A stretch of DNA of 64,000 nucleotides from Prorocentrum cordatum (GCA_963575745.1 CAUYUJ010018467.1:81501-145500); one strand, 5' to 3'. Positions 1 to 10,156 are shown, counted from the first letter of the stretch. Numbers and translations are program-made. The notes: generated by a model not told the origin, from the sequence alone.

Positions 1-590
1 GTGGGGGTGACGGTGGCGACACGGAGCCCGACCTGTTCGCTTAGGAGCCAGCCCCCTCTCAGTTACGGCAGGCTCCGTGCCCTCTGGCCCCGCGGGGGCC
101 GCCGCCGCCGCCAGGTCCGACTGGCCCGCGGCTCCAACCGCCTCTCGGCTTGTCGCTCGCTCGCTCGCTCCTCCTCCCCCTCCTCATCCTCTAGGACGTC
201 TGCGTTTTTGGGGAGTCGGCCTCTGGAGGCCATCGGCCCGTCTGGGTGCTCGTCGCGGCCTGTGGTGCCCTCGCAGCAGGCCGTACACCGCCCACTGGCC
301 GTGGAGCCCACGGTGCATCAGGCTCAGGGTGGCTATCGGCGCCCTGGGCCCTGCGGTGACGTCGCCTGTCACATCCACGAGACTTGGGCGGCGTGCGGCT
401 TGTTGGGGCCTCGGCTGGACGAAGCTCGGCAGAACTGGCATTCCATCCCTCCTCCTCATGCGCTCCCTCATGTTATCAATTATATATGACAATATTTCAC
501 ACGCCAGGGCTGATCGCCGCGGCTCCGCGTCTGGACGCGGCTCGAACAAAACCAGTAACTGTGATACCTCTTGGGCGCTCGAGGCCACCC
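1..590. other. Intergenic, no gene recognised
   Basis: This is GC-rich sequence with several overlapping open frames on both strands. None has a recognisable domain or a consistent coding pattern. The AT-rich patch near 470-495 is the only compositional break. Its end (about 435-590) is weakly similar to the stretch just before the second direct-repeat copy at 2.09 kb. Confidence 0.5.
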
Positions 591-690
591 TGTGTCTGGG
601 GTTCTTGCATTGCCGACGATCCGTGTGAGGGGTGGGTCGTGATGGGCGCTGGTTGGGAGTCTTGGGACCAGACAGCACCAACGCAACCGA
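591..690 (+). repeat. Direct repeat, copy 1, left of the hairpin minisatellite
   Basis: About 100 bp that recur at 2089-2193 with scattered substitutions. Both copies share the core TTGCCGACGATCCGTGTGAG followed by a GGGTCG/GATGGGCGCTGGTTGGG block and a CTTGGG-CCAGA end. The pair brackets the minisatellite and the ATG-rich tract, so the interval could have arisen by duplication or by insertion of the repeats. Confidence 0.75.
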
Positions 691-949
691 GTGTCTATGG
701 GCCTTTTGTGTGATTCGTATCTCGGGGAGAGATTATCTTGATTATGTTATTGCTCAGTTGGTGTGGCTGTCCTTTGCACCGTCAGCACCTACACCAGCAA
801 CGCCTGCACCAGCGCCCACCAGTGCATCGAGTGGGACGTCTGCCAGCAGCTGCCAGCCGATTGGGCAGTCTAATATCGGATACAGGCCCAACGCCCCGTC
901 GACCCATGGCTCTCTTGGCAACTCTGGGGTTAGGCCACAGGAGGCCAGC

Positions 950-1915
950 GGGTGTAGGTTGGGGGCTCCCCCCAACAGGGAGCGGGTGTAGGTTGGGGGC
1001 TCCCCTCAACCTGGGGCGTGGGTTGGGGGCTCCCCCCAACGGAGCGGGTGTAGGTTGGGGGCTCCCCCCAACGGGGGTGGGTGTAGGTTGGCCCCCCCCC
1101 CAACGGACGGGGCGTAGGTTGGGGGCCCCCCCCAACCTGGGGCGTAGGTTGGGGGCTCCCCCCAACGGAGCGGGTGTAGGTTGGGGGCTCCCCCCAACGG
1201 AGTGGGTGTAGGTTGGGGGCTCCCCCCAACGGAAGGGGCGTAGGTTGGGGGCTCCCCCCAACCTGGGGCGTCGGTTGGGGGCTCCCCCCAACATGGATCG
1301 GGTGTAGGTTGGGGGCTCCCCCCAACCTGGGGCGTGGGTTGGGGGCTCCCCCCAACGGAGCGGGTGTAGGTTGGGGGCTCCCCCCAACGGGGTGGGGGTT
1401 CGTTGGGGGCTCCCCCCAACGGAAGGGGCGTAGGTTGGGGGCTCCCCCCAACCTGGGGCGTAGATTGGTGGGGCTCCCCCCAACAGGGAGCGGGTGTAGG
1501 TTGGGGGCTCCCCCCAACCTGGGGCGTGGGTTGGGGGCTCCCCCCAACGGGGGGGGGTAGGTTGCCCCCCCCCCCCCAACGGGGTGGGTGTAGGTTGGGG
1601 GGCTCCCCCCAACGGAAGGGGCGTAGGTTGGGGGCTCCCCCCAACCTGGGGCGTAGGGTGCCCCCCCCCCCCAACCGGGAGCGGGTGTAGGTCGGCGCCC
1701 CCCCCCCAACCTGGGGCTTGGGTTGGGGGCTCCCACCAACGACGGGGGGTGTAGGTTGGGGGGCTCCCCCCATCGGGGTGAGTGTAGGTTGGGGACTTCC
1801 CCCAACGGGGGGTGTCGGTTGGGGGCTCACCCCAACCTGGGGCGTGGGTTGGGGGCTCCCCCCAACGGGGGGGTGGGGTTGGGGGCCCCCCCCAACGGAG
1901 TTGGCGTAGGTTGGG
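950..1915. repeat. Hairpin-forming minisatellite, roughly 30 units of about 32 bp
   Basis: Each unit holds the near-perfect inverted repeat GTTGGGGGCTCCCCCCAAC followed by one of two spacers, a GGAGCGGGTGTAG type or a CTGGGGCGTAG type. The spacers alternate in irregular blocks. Every unit can fold into a GC-only stem, and the G-runs could also form quadruplexes. Proline/glycine-rich open frames run through it in both directions because the period allows them. They show no domain and are not called as genes. Confidence 0.9.
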
Positions 1916-1987
1916 CCAAGACGGCTCCAAACGATGCTGCGATATACCATCCCATTCCACGTTCCCTCCTCATGGACCCCGTGGTGG

Positions 1988-2080
1988 TATGATGATGGCA
2001 TGATGATGATGATTATGATGATGATGGCGATGATGGTGATGATGGTATGATGACGATGGCTATGATGGTGATGATGATTG
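1988..2080. repeat. Degenerate ATG/GAT trinucleotide tract
   Basis: About 90 bp of interrupted GATGATG repeats directly between the minisatellite and the second direct-repeat copy. It has no coding signal. Confidence 0.85.
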
Positions 2081-2088
2081 TGTCCTTA

Positions 2089-2193
2089 TGTGTTTGGGGT
2101 TCATGCGTTGCCGACGATCCGTGTGAGGGGCGGGTCGCGATGGGCGCTGGTTGGGCGTCTTGGGCGTCTTGGGGCCAGAAAGCAACAACACAA
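2089..2193 (+). repeat. Direct repeat, copy 2, right of the hairpin minisatellite
   Basis: This is the second copy of the repeat at 591-690, in the same orientation. It ends about 120 bp before the start codon of the methyltransferase-like gene, so it may lie in that gene's upstream region. Confidence 0.75.
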
Positions 2194-2288
2194 CATGCTC
2201 CGTGGTCACGAGCCCCTGCCTGATATCATCCTTATCAATGTTGCTTGGAACGTTGATGTCCATAGCCCGTTGGGTGTCAAGTGCACAT

Positions 2289-2312
2289 ATTGAGTGCAGT
2301 TTTTTCGGTACC
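2289..2312 (+). promoter_or_regulatory. Candidate trans-splice acceptor upstream of the methyltransferase-like gene
   Basis: Dinoflagellate mRNAs receive a spliced leader at an AG acceptor. The sequence TTGAGTGCAG ends with AG at 2298-2299, 13 bases before the ATG at 2313, and is followed by a T-run. The placement is plausible, but no consensus beyond AG can be tested here. Confidence 0.3.
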
Positions 2313-3920
2313 ATGCCTCCTGCCCAACAGTTTTTCACAAAGCTGAACCCACGCTCCCCGTACGAGAAGCCCGTGGAAGTTTCGTCGGCCGATGATGCTT
2401 TCGACTGGGTCGAGCACGCCATGGCCAAGCTCGTCAACAACGGCGGTATCGATGCTGATACGTTCAAGCACACCTTCACAAACCGAGTGATCAAGTGCAG
2501 CTCATGCTTCTCTGGCGCTGGGTCGCCCGAGCTTTCAGATGCAATGATCACGGATTACGTCCAGAAGCAGATCGGCGGCACCGACAAGGCAATTATCTAC
2601 GAGCCAACATTTGTCATCGAGAAGGGGTGGAAATGCAATGATGAATTGATTCGGACCCCTGGCCCCCGCGGCCCACCGCATCACATATTTTCCGATCTTC
2701 TCGATTTCATGCCGATGTCAATCCAGAAGCAGTGCGGCATGCACAAGAACAAGGAGCTACCGCCTGCGAAGCTGAAGCAGATCATGCCCATGTGTGTCCC
2801 GAGGGAAAAGGGATGGTGCGCTAAATGTGGCGACTTCTGCATTTTGCCTGTGAGCGACTACCACAGGGCCGTCTCCCCGTACACCGATGCTTGCGGTACC
2901 GCTGGGTCGGGCCCGAACGCCAAGTACGTATGCGCATGGGCGGCGGCGATGCGGTCGCGGCAGCCGAAAGTTATCCTGTACGAGGCGCTGCCCAACATCG
3001 GTTTCGGAGAGGTGGTGGAGCTCTTGTCCGACATCTACGTTTTCATCAACTTAGAGGGGCTTGATCCTGACAAGCTTGGCTGGCCAGTGAGCCGCAAGAG
3101 GAATCACGCACTTATCATCCTGAAGAGTTGGCTTGCCCCGCAGATCTCGGGGGCGACGTCTCTCTGGTGGGCCATGTTCAACGACGCCGAGCACATCAAC
3201 ATGAACGGCACTATCGAGAGGTTCTTGCATCGAAGCCTAGGCCCCGACTACACGTTCAGGCTCTTCATGATTGCGAACTCCGTTGAGATGAACCGCATCA
3301 AAACTTGGATGGCCTCGCGGGACTCGGTGCGGAAGCGCTACTCGGAGCTCGGCGAGGACGTGCCCGACTTCGAGACCATCACTTTCCAGCAGGCACTCTC
3401 CAAGACCGAGTTGGAGCGGTCGGAGCTGTATGCGGCCAAGTGGCCGCGTGACACGGGCGACCTCGACAAAAACCCTGGAACCTGGAGAGCGCGCAGGCCA
3501 GTGCGCCACGTGAGAGATGGAAAGCGCATCGCAATCACCAGCAGCTCAGGCATCATTTGGCACAATGACTCGGAGCGCCCTGTACTTCCTGCGGAGCTGG
3601 CGAGCATGATGGGCTTCCCTGTGTCGCTGCAGCACCAGATGCGTTCAGGCGTTGCGCATTCGTACTCTCGGGGGGTCGCGCCTCCCGCATCTCGCACAAT
3701 CAGGTCGCAGCAGAGCCAGATCGGCCACAGCATGCATGTCAATGCAGTCGGCGGCTGCACACTCCTTGTCACGACAATCTTCCAGAACCTTGGCAGCCGT
3801 CACGCCGTCGAGGCGCCCTCGCCTGCTTCGTCCTCGAGTTCCAGGCGTGCGCAGCGGCGACCCAGGAGTGCGTTTGCCCAGGCGTTCCAGGTTGTGGTGA
3901 AGAGGCAGAAGACGTTGTGA
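2313..3920 (+). CDS. Divergent C5-cytosine DNA methyltransferase-like protein
   Basis: The protein is 535 aa from the ATG at 2313 (context ACCATGCC). The open frame extends upstream to 2151, but the extra residues look non-coding. Motifs follow the order of the C5-methyltransferase fold. A motif I-like CFSGAGSPE lies near residues 65-73 (AdoMet binding). YEAL near 223-226 sits where ENV is expected. WPVSRKRNHA near 257-266 matches the motif VIII arginine pair. RPVLPAELASMMGFP near 422-436 matches motif IX, and QIGHSMHVNAVGG near 469-481 matches motif X. At the motif IV position I read LPVSDY (178-183) instead of a Pro-Cys, so the catalytic cysteine appears to be replaced, and the ENV Asn is also lost. 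The protein may therefore bind DNA or AdoMet without methylating. The basic, serine-rich tail looks disordered. The neighbour 1 kb downstream has the same orientation. Confidence is high that this is a gene, and moderate for family and inactivity. Confidence 0.75.
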   Translation: MPPAQQFFTKLNPRSPYEKPVEVSSADDAFDWVEHAMAKLVNNGGIDADTFKHTFTNRVIKCSSCFSGAGSPELSDAMITDYVQKQIGGTDKAIIYEPTFVIEKGWKCNDELIRTPGPRGPPHHIFSDLLDFMPMSIQKQCGMHKNKELPPAKLKQIMPMCVPREKGWCAKCGDFCILPVSDYHRAVSPYTDACGTAGSGPNAKYVCAWAAAMRSRQPKVILYEALPNIGFGEVVELLSDIYVFINLEGLDPDKLGWPVSRKRNHALIILKSWLAPQISGATSLWWAMFNDAEHINMNGTIERFLHRSLGPDYTFRLFMIANSVEMNRIKTWMASRDSVRKRYSELGEDVPDFETITFQQALSKTELERSELYAAKWPRDTGDLDKNPGTWRARRPVRHVRDGKRIAITSSSGIIWHNDSERPVLPAELASMMGFPVSLQHQMRSGVAHSYSRGVAPPASRTIRSQQSQIGHSMHVNAVGGCTLLVTTIFQNLGSRHAVEAPSPASSSSSRRAQRRPRSAFAQAFQVVVKRQKTL

Positions 3921-4582
3921 TTGAGCGCGTTGAGGAGTCGGTCGGGCCCACTGGGCCGACCCAGGCGGCACTGCCGTGTTTCAAAGGTCTGAACGCATCG
4001 GGGGTTTCGCGTCAAGTCGAGTTGTCTTGTTTATTCAGACCATGCCCCTGAGGACTGTTTGCAGTCCGCGAGGTGTGCAAACATCTCGAGCTTTTTACGT
4101 TTCTTCCCCAGCCAGCAGCAGATCGATGATTGCGATGATTGCAAGCCTCGGGCGAAAGATCTTGCCATCCTGCTGCCATGGGGCCCTGCGTTTCGGATCA
4201 CCCGTCCGCGCTTTTAGGTCACCCCCAGGGCCGCCTCTTGGGGGCCTCTGCCTGCGGGGCATCGTTTGGGCCTGATGCTGATGACGATGGTTGCGATGAT
4301 GACGACGACGGCGATGAAGACGACGATGACGATGCTGATGCTGATGCCGATTCGAAGGAGCCGTCTTGGAGCCCTCTGGGGACCCCCTTGGAGCCGAGAG
4401 GGCCAAGAGAGCAACTAGAAATGGAGCAGCCATGGCGATCTGAATATCATAATATCTTGTTCGGCCGTCTTGGAGTCCTCTGGGGGCCCCTTTGGAGCCA
4501 CTTGGCGGCCCTCTTGGGGCGCTCCTGCAGCCTCTTGTGAGGGCCCGCCGAGCCTCCAGAGGGCCTCGAAAAGGGGCCCAAG

Positions 4583-4616
4583 AGATATTCATATGGCCAT
4601 GGCCATCTGAATATCT
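4583..4616. repeat. 34-bp near-perfect palindrome
   Basis: The outer arms AGATATTCA and TGAATATCT enclose the perfect palindrome ATGGCCATGGCCAT, with one mismatched base on each side. It lies inside one copy of the degenerate spacer repeat. Confidence 0.8.
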
Positions 4617-4890
4617 TTTTCGGCCGTCTTGGAGCCCTCTTGGAGCCCGCTTGGGGCCTCCCCCCAGTGCCTCCTCCTCCTCCTCCGCCTCATCCTCCTC
4701 CTCCGCCGCCTCCTCCTCCTCCTCCGGCCTCGGCGCGGGGCTGCGTTGGGCGAGCGTGCTGCAGGGGGCCTCGGGCAAGGCCAAGCAACTAGGCTTGTTG
4801 CTTTTCGTGTTCCCCTCGCGGGGCTCCTTGGGTCGGTGAGCCCATGGGCTGGGGGGACCTCGACCTCGCCCCCCGTCCCCTTCCTCGGGC

Positions 4891-4983
4891 CTCAGCTGTC
4901 TTGGCTGGTACAGCCAGCCGTGCGATCGGATTCGCTCTGAACCTGTGCACTACGGTTCTACGTGTTCCCCTTCTTCGGCGGCG
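4891..4983 (+). promoter_or_regulatory. Candidate leader/trans-splice acceptor of the ParB-like gene
   Basis: A pyrimidine-rich stretch ends in TTGGCTGGTACAG, with AG at 4912-4913, about 70 bases before the first ATG at 4984. It is suggested only by position and dinoflagellate biology. Confidence 0.25.
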
Positions 4984-7900
4984 ATGGGCGGCTCGAGGTC
5001 GGGCTCAGGCTCATCAGGCTCTTCGACGAGTTCGCGCAGGTCGAGCAAGTCCGATAAGAAGAAGACGACGCCGCGCCGCTCGAGATCGCCGCCGCTCGGT
5101 AGGTTTGCGAGCCCCGCCAGCGGCGGTAAGAAGGCACCGCGCCAGGAGCCGCGCTTCAACCAGGACGTGGTGTTAACGGTTGGCCAGCTCATGGAGATGG
5201 CGACGAGCGACGTGACCTTGGCGTCTAGCAAGGAGATGGACGCATTCACGAAGACAGGCGTCACTGACAAGTACGACCGCTACGACGACAGCGTGGAGTC
5301 CGTGACGATTCGGTACCCTGGCATCGCTGGTGCGATCTTGAACAGGAAGCTCCGCGAGCAATACGGGCGCCCTGGGCAATACAAGTTGCCGTTCTTCGAC
5401 GAGGATGGCAACAGGCTTCTGTTTCGGCACCCCTTGAACAAGAGGTTCGAGAAGGACACGCAGGACACCTATCGCATGGGGATCGAGCAAGATGGCATCG
5501 TGGAGGGTGGCAGGTCAGAGTGCATCGCGATTATCAAAATCGAGAGGGGCAAGCCAGTGGCTTACTTCTTAGCGGGAGCTACTTTGCTTGAGGCTGCATT
5601 TCAAGCGTTCGACAAGGACAAGAAGAACATGAACCCTCAGGTGCAGTTCACGAAGACCATGGGCATGCCGAACGTCACCATATTTGACGGCAGGGTTCCA
5701 AAAGACGTTGTCAAACACTACGTTGACTTGCAGAACGAGAGGAATGCCCTCGGCTCCAGGCGATCCCACATCGAGATGTACAACGACTCCATGGAGATCC
5801 ACTCAAACTGGGAGGACAAGTGCAAGGCAGAAAGGCGCCAGAAGGCAGATGCGAAGAAGGCCGAGAAGGTCGCGAAGGGGAAGGATGCTGCTCCTGCCAA
5901 AGATCCAGTGCCAGACGATAAGAAAATGACGACGGAGACCCGATACCGCAAGTACGTGACGGAGACGTACCCGAAAAAGTTTCCGAAGTTCGAGCCGTAC
6001 TCTGACGCGATAGAGGGCGTCAAAAAGATGAAGGAGATTGGCATTTGGGAAGATTACAAGACCTACTGTCGCTTGCACTGCAGGTACACAGATACGAGTC
6101 TCAACTTCCGCAATGTGCTCAGTGTCAACAACGAGATCTGCAAGCTCCTGATCAAGAAGCCCGCGTTGTGGCCAGCCTGCCTTCCGCTCCTGAAGCTGGC
6201 GCTCCCCTCGACCGATGGCGTCGACTGGTTGCTGAAGTGCGTTGCCGACGTGAAGAAAGTTCATGCCATGCTCGTCCCTCTCAAGACCAGCTCAGTGTTC
6301 AAGCTCAGCGTGCAACCAACCCAAAAAGTACACAGCAAAGTCCTGGCGCCTCCCGCGGCGGACACGGCCCCAGTGGCCAAGGCCAAGGCTAAGGAGAAGA
6401 AGGCGAAACTAACGGCTGGCCAGGTCGACGACGGGAACGGCGCTCGAGATGTCACGATGCTGGATGACATGTTGAGGTCTCTCGGCGTAGCCGTCCAGGG
6501 CATCAAGCAACCCGATGACAACTGCATCCTCGAGACTATGTTTGCATACCTCGTATTCGGCATCCAGCAGAGCGTCACGATAGGCACAGGTTCCGCGGCG
6601 AAGAAGTTCTCATCTTGGTCCTCGCTGCGCAAGGCCACCAAGAGATCTGTTGCGGCGCAACACGTGAACTTTCCGAAAGACGACGAGGACGAGGACGCCG
6701 AGAAGAAACCCGAGGAGGACCCCGACATGCAGGAGCAGGATGAGGGCGACGACGGCGAGGAAGCAGAGGCTGAGGATAACGCTGCGCAAGCAGATCCGCT
6801 TGACCCAATTGCTGTGGTCCAGGCGCACCCGACTGCGACGGCGGAGGTCGCCAAGTTCATGGAGGACAACCCGATCAACGCGGACCAGGGGAAGGCGCAC
6901 ACGGCTTTGAATGCTATAAGGGTGGGCTTGTGGAAGGAGCTCCCCGCGAAGTTGGCTGACATTCCGTCGGGCGAGACCGCCCGTGACCAAGCCGCCGCCG
7001 CCATGAACGCGATCGTGCTGCCGACCTTGGCGGATAAGTTTTACGAGCAAGTGCCCGAGTGCATGGTGAGGTTGGGGAACGCAGTGCTTCGCGCCACGAC
7101 GGGCGCCGAGGGGACCGAGGCGGTCAGCGTGCAGGACGTTGCCAAATCTCTCCCACCCGCCAAGGGCACCCAGCTCGCGGCGGCGTGGCCAGACGCCACG
7201 GTCGTGGATAAGGTGATGCAGCTAAGGGCGAGCTACGTTACACATTGCTTGGAGCAGGTATGCCAAATGATCGCAGAGACCCCCGATGGCGCGCAGATCG
7301 ACGATAAGTTATCTAAGGCCAAGCTAACTTCATACAAGGACGAGTTGATTGCTTACTGTCGGCAAACTATCAGGTTAACGTCAACGTGTTTCTGTGAGGT
7401 CTCTGCGATCGACGCCGTCAAGGTTTCGAAATCTGATTGGATTGAGTACTGGGGCAGGGTTTGCGGCAAGGCCTGCGCGCTGTTCTCTGGGGTCGGCTTC
7501 GAGAGGCGCTCCGACGCGCAGTGGGCAGCCTTCGAGAAAGAATCCACCCAAGCGATGAGCAGACAAGGCGTGCATGAGCTTCGCGAGGCGCTGCGCAGCG
7601 AGCAGGGGATGAGCGAGGACGATGCGAAGAAGATCCTGAAGGCCGACGTGATCAAGCGCCTGGTCGCCGACAAGGTGAGCCGCGAGAAGGCAGCCGAGGC
7701 GAAACTCGCTGAGGAGTGGGAGAGGTCGCGGGACACTGCCATCGCATCACTCACAAGCGGCAATGACAAGGGCGCCAATCAGAAGGAGGCGCCTGCTGAG
7801 GCAGCAGCCGAGGCGGCCGCGGAGCCGCGGGCCGAGCCGACGAACGACTTCGCGTTCATCAAGCCCGCCTCGGTCCCATCGCAGGTGCGCGCTGGTTGGA

Positions 7901-8756
7901 ATGCAAGCGTGAACGCCAGCATCATTCAGTCCTGGATGCTCAGCCACGCCATGGATGATAAGTCCACCTACGCGACCGAGGGGATTGATCTCATCTTCTA
8001 CAAGGCGAAGGCGGCCGATGCCGAGCCCAGGCCGATTACGCGCCTGTGCTGCGATGCCAGGGAGCTCGTCGACGGGAAGAGGCAGCTCAAGATGACCTTC
8101 CTCGGGCGCGTGGCTGCGGGCATCAGCGGCCAGGCGCTGGGCATGAAGCAGTTCGTCGATGGAGGGCGCGTCGACATCTCGGAGGATGCCCAGACGACGC
8201 ACCGTTTTGTCGTCGCCCCCGTGCCTAGCACGGTGCTCCAGGACACGCGCATCCCAGTGTGCGCTTGGATGGTGCGCGCGGTGAAGCCCGCGCCCGAGGC
8301 GCCCGAGGCGGCTGAGCCCGAGCCCGCGCCCGAGGCGGCTGAGGCGGCGGCCGAGGAGGCCGAGGGCGACGACGAGGGCGGCGACGACGACGACAGCAAG
8401 AAGCCGCTGCCGCCGACCATGAAGGTCCGCACCTACGAGGCGGAGGTGCCAGCCAGCTCCAACGGCCACCACGGGATCGGCGCGCTGAAGGTCACCATCA
8501 CCTGCCTCGAGGTGCAGGGTCGCGTCGTGGTCGTCGTCGTCGCCGTCGCCGTCGCCGCCGTCGTCGCCAGGTGGACGCGGTCGCCGTGAAGGCTCACGCC
8601 GAGCACGGCGTCGACCTGGAGTGGCTGGAGCTGACCCGCCCGCTCTTCGAGTGGGAGGCCGCTACTCCTCCTCCTCCTCCTCCTCCTCATCCTCCTCCTC
8701 CTCTTCCTCCGACTCCTCCTCCTCCTGCCCATCCTTCTCCGCCTCCACCTTCCACC

Positions 8757-8808
<52 letters not shown>

Positions 8809-8909
8809 AGGTTGAGGCGGCGGCGCGCAAGCTGGCGCGCAAGGAGTCCCGCGAGAGGAAGCGGGCGCTCGAGGCCGTCGTCGTCGTCGCGACGACGACG
8901 ACGACGGCG

Positions 8910-8952
<43 letters not shown>

Positions 8953-9037
8953 CGTCGGCGACGACGTTCGTCATCGTTGTCGTCAGGCCACGGAGGAGGG
9001 CATGCTGCGCAAGATGGCCAAGCACCTCCTGCGCTAG
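4984..9037 (+). CDS. Large ParB-like-domain protein, four proposed exons
   Basis: Proposed exons are 4984-8511, 8571-8657, 8811-8873 and 8987-9037, all phase 0, giving 1,242 aa that end in KMAKHLLR. An ATG-initiated frame covers exon 1; reading past it hits a stop at 8587. The N-terminus (about 40 aa) is Ser/Arg/Lys-rich and looks like a nuclear signal. Residues about 148-275 resemble a ParB N-terminal/Srx fold: NKRF, then YRMGIEQDGIVE, then VAYFLAGATLLEAAF in place of the GERR-x2-A box, then VDLQNERN and SRRSHIEMY, as in the ParB Asn/Arg helix region. The middle of the protein is basic linkers, and an acidic run lies near 6676-6780. Residues after about 950 include a domain I do not recognise, then an Ala/Glu-rich linker. 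ParB-like domains bind or cut DNA, often with CTP. The classic catalytic arginines are not evident, so activity is uncertain. Its job may be linked to the methyltransferase-like neighbour. Confidence 0.7.
8512..8570 (+). other. Proposed intron 1 of the ParB-like gene, a (GTC)n microsatellite
   Basis: 59 nt. The donor reads GAG|GTGCAG and the acceptor GCCAG|GTGGAC, a canonical GT-AG pair. Nearly all the interior is GTC/GCC triplets. Splicing removes a run of valines and alanines and bypasses the stop at 8587-8589, joining ITCLE to VDAVAVKAHAEHG. A donor three codons away is also possible. Confidence 0.6.
8658..8810 (+). other. Proposed intron 2 of the ParB-like gene, (CTC)n then (GTC)n
   Basis: 153 nt. 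The donor GAG|GCCGCT is a GC donor of the type common in dinoflagellates, and the acceptor is GCCGTAG|GTTGAG. It consists of a CTC tract of about 90 nt followed by a pure GTC tract of about 50 nt. Removing it joins PLFEWE to VEAAARKLARK. Confidence 0.6.
8874..8986 (+). other. Proposed intron 3 of the ParB-like gene, (ACG)n
   Basis: 113 nt. The donor GAG|GCCGTC (GC) and acceptor GTTGTCGTCAG|GCCACG flank mostly ACG triplets. It joins ERKRALE to ATEEGMLRKM and leads to the stop codon at 9035-9037. Confidence 0.6.
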
Positions 9038-9040
9038 AGC

Positions 9041-9065
9041 GAGGGCGCTCGAGGCCGTCGTCGAC

Positions 9066-9153
<88 letters not shown>

Positions 9154-9154
9154 A

Positions 9155-9198
<44 letters not shown>

Positions 9199-9223
9199 CG
9201 ACGACGACGACGACGACGACGAA

Positions 9224-9263
<40 letters not shown>

Positions 9264-9345
9264 GCGTCGGCGACGACGTCGTCGTCGTCGTCGACGTCAG
9301 GCCACGGAGGAGGGCGCGCTGATGGCCAAGCACCTCCTGCGCTAG
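9041..9345 (+). repeat. Tandem duplicate of the last intron and last exon
   Basis: The 3' end of exon 3 (AGGGCGCTCGAG), the GCCGTCGTC donor, an expanded ACG/GAC tract, a GACGTCAG acceptor and the terminal exon (9301-9345) recur right after the first stop codon. The copied exon reads ATEEGALMAKHLLR and stops in frame. It differs from the first copy by loss of one CGCAAG pair and one substitution. It could serve as an alternative last exon or be an inert by-product of repeat expansion. Confidence 0.7.
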
Positions 9346-9394
9346 AGCGCGGGCGCGATGAAGAGGAGGAGGAGGCGGAGGAGGAGCAAGGAGG

Positions 9395-9715
9395 GAGGAG
9401 GGACGACGACGCCGACAAGTCGAGAGACGAACCACGACGACGACGACGACCCTTTCCCTCGCTCGGTCGTTCGGCCCCACTCGCACTCGAGGGGGAGGAA
9501 AGGAGGAAGAGGATGGAGAAGGAGGAGGAGGAGGGACGACGACGCCGACAAGTCGAGAGACGAACCACGACGACGACGACGACGACCCTTTCCCTCGCTC
9601 GGTCGTTCGGCCCCACTCGCACTCGAGGGGGAGGAAAGGAGGAAGAGGATGGAGAAGGAGGAGGAGGAGGGACGACGACAAGTCGAGAGACGAACCACGA
9701 CGACGACGACCGACG
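9395..9715. repeat. 133-bp minisatellite, about 2.4 copies
   Basis: A unit containing GCCGACAAGTCGAGAGACG, then an ACG tract, then CCCTTTCCCTCGCTCGGTCG, a CTCGAGGGGGAGG box and a GAGGAGG tract. The shared AAGTCGAG lies near 9417, 9550 and 9680, so the periods are 133 and 130. Open frames in both directions here are repeat artefacts. Confidence 0.9.
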
Positions 9716-9824
9716 AAGGAGCGAACTCTAGACCCGCAGTGCCGCGCTGCGCGCGGGACGGGCCGTGGGGGGCGGCCGCAGTCCCAGAGCCTCAGGCGAG
9801 GCGAGCGCTGCGGCGGGGGGAAAC

Positions 9825-9836
9825 GGCCGCCGCCGC

Positions 9837-9872
<36 letters not shown>

Positions 9873-9888
9873 CGTCCTCCTCCTCCTC

Positions 9889-9923
<35 letters not shown>

Positions 9924-10072
9924 TCCGCCTCTCCTCCCAGCCGCCCCCGCCCGCGCTCGCGGGCCGCTGGAGACGGGGACGCAGCGCGAGCGCCCCGATG
10001 CGGAGGAAGAGGGGCAGAGGGGGAGGAGGAGGAGGAGGAGGAGGAGGAGGAGGAGGAGGAGGAGGAGATGAG

Positions 10073-10156
<84 letters not shown>

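Larger units (their letters stand above)
3921..4983. other. Intergenic spacer with a degenerate tandem repeat
   Basis: The spacer separates the two forward genes. Three imperfect copies of a block containing CCGTCTTGGAG(C/T)CCTCT start near 4361, 4465 and 4624, two of them preceded by an ATCTGAATATC stretch. An acidic-repeat tract (GACGATGA type) lies at about 4275-4350 and a CTC tract at 4675-4725. No gene is recognised. Confidence 0.6.

Noticed and set aside
782-2001. Pro/Gly-rich frames of about 300-390 codons over the hairpin minisatellite
   Set aside because: They follow the repeat period, occur in several registers and both strands, and contain no non-repeat domain.
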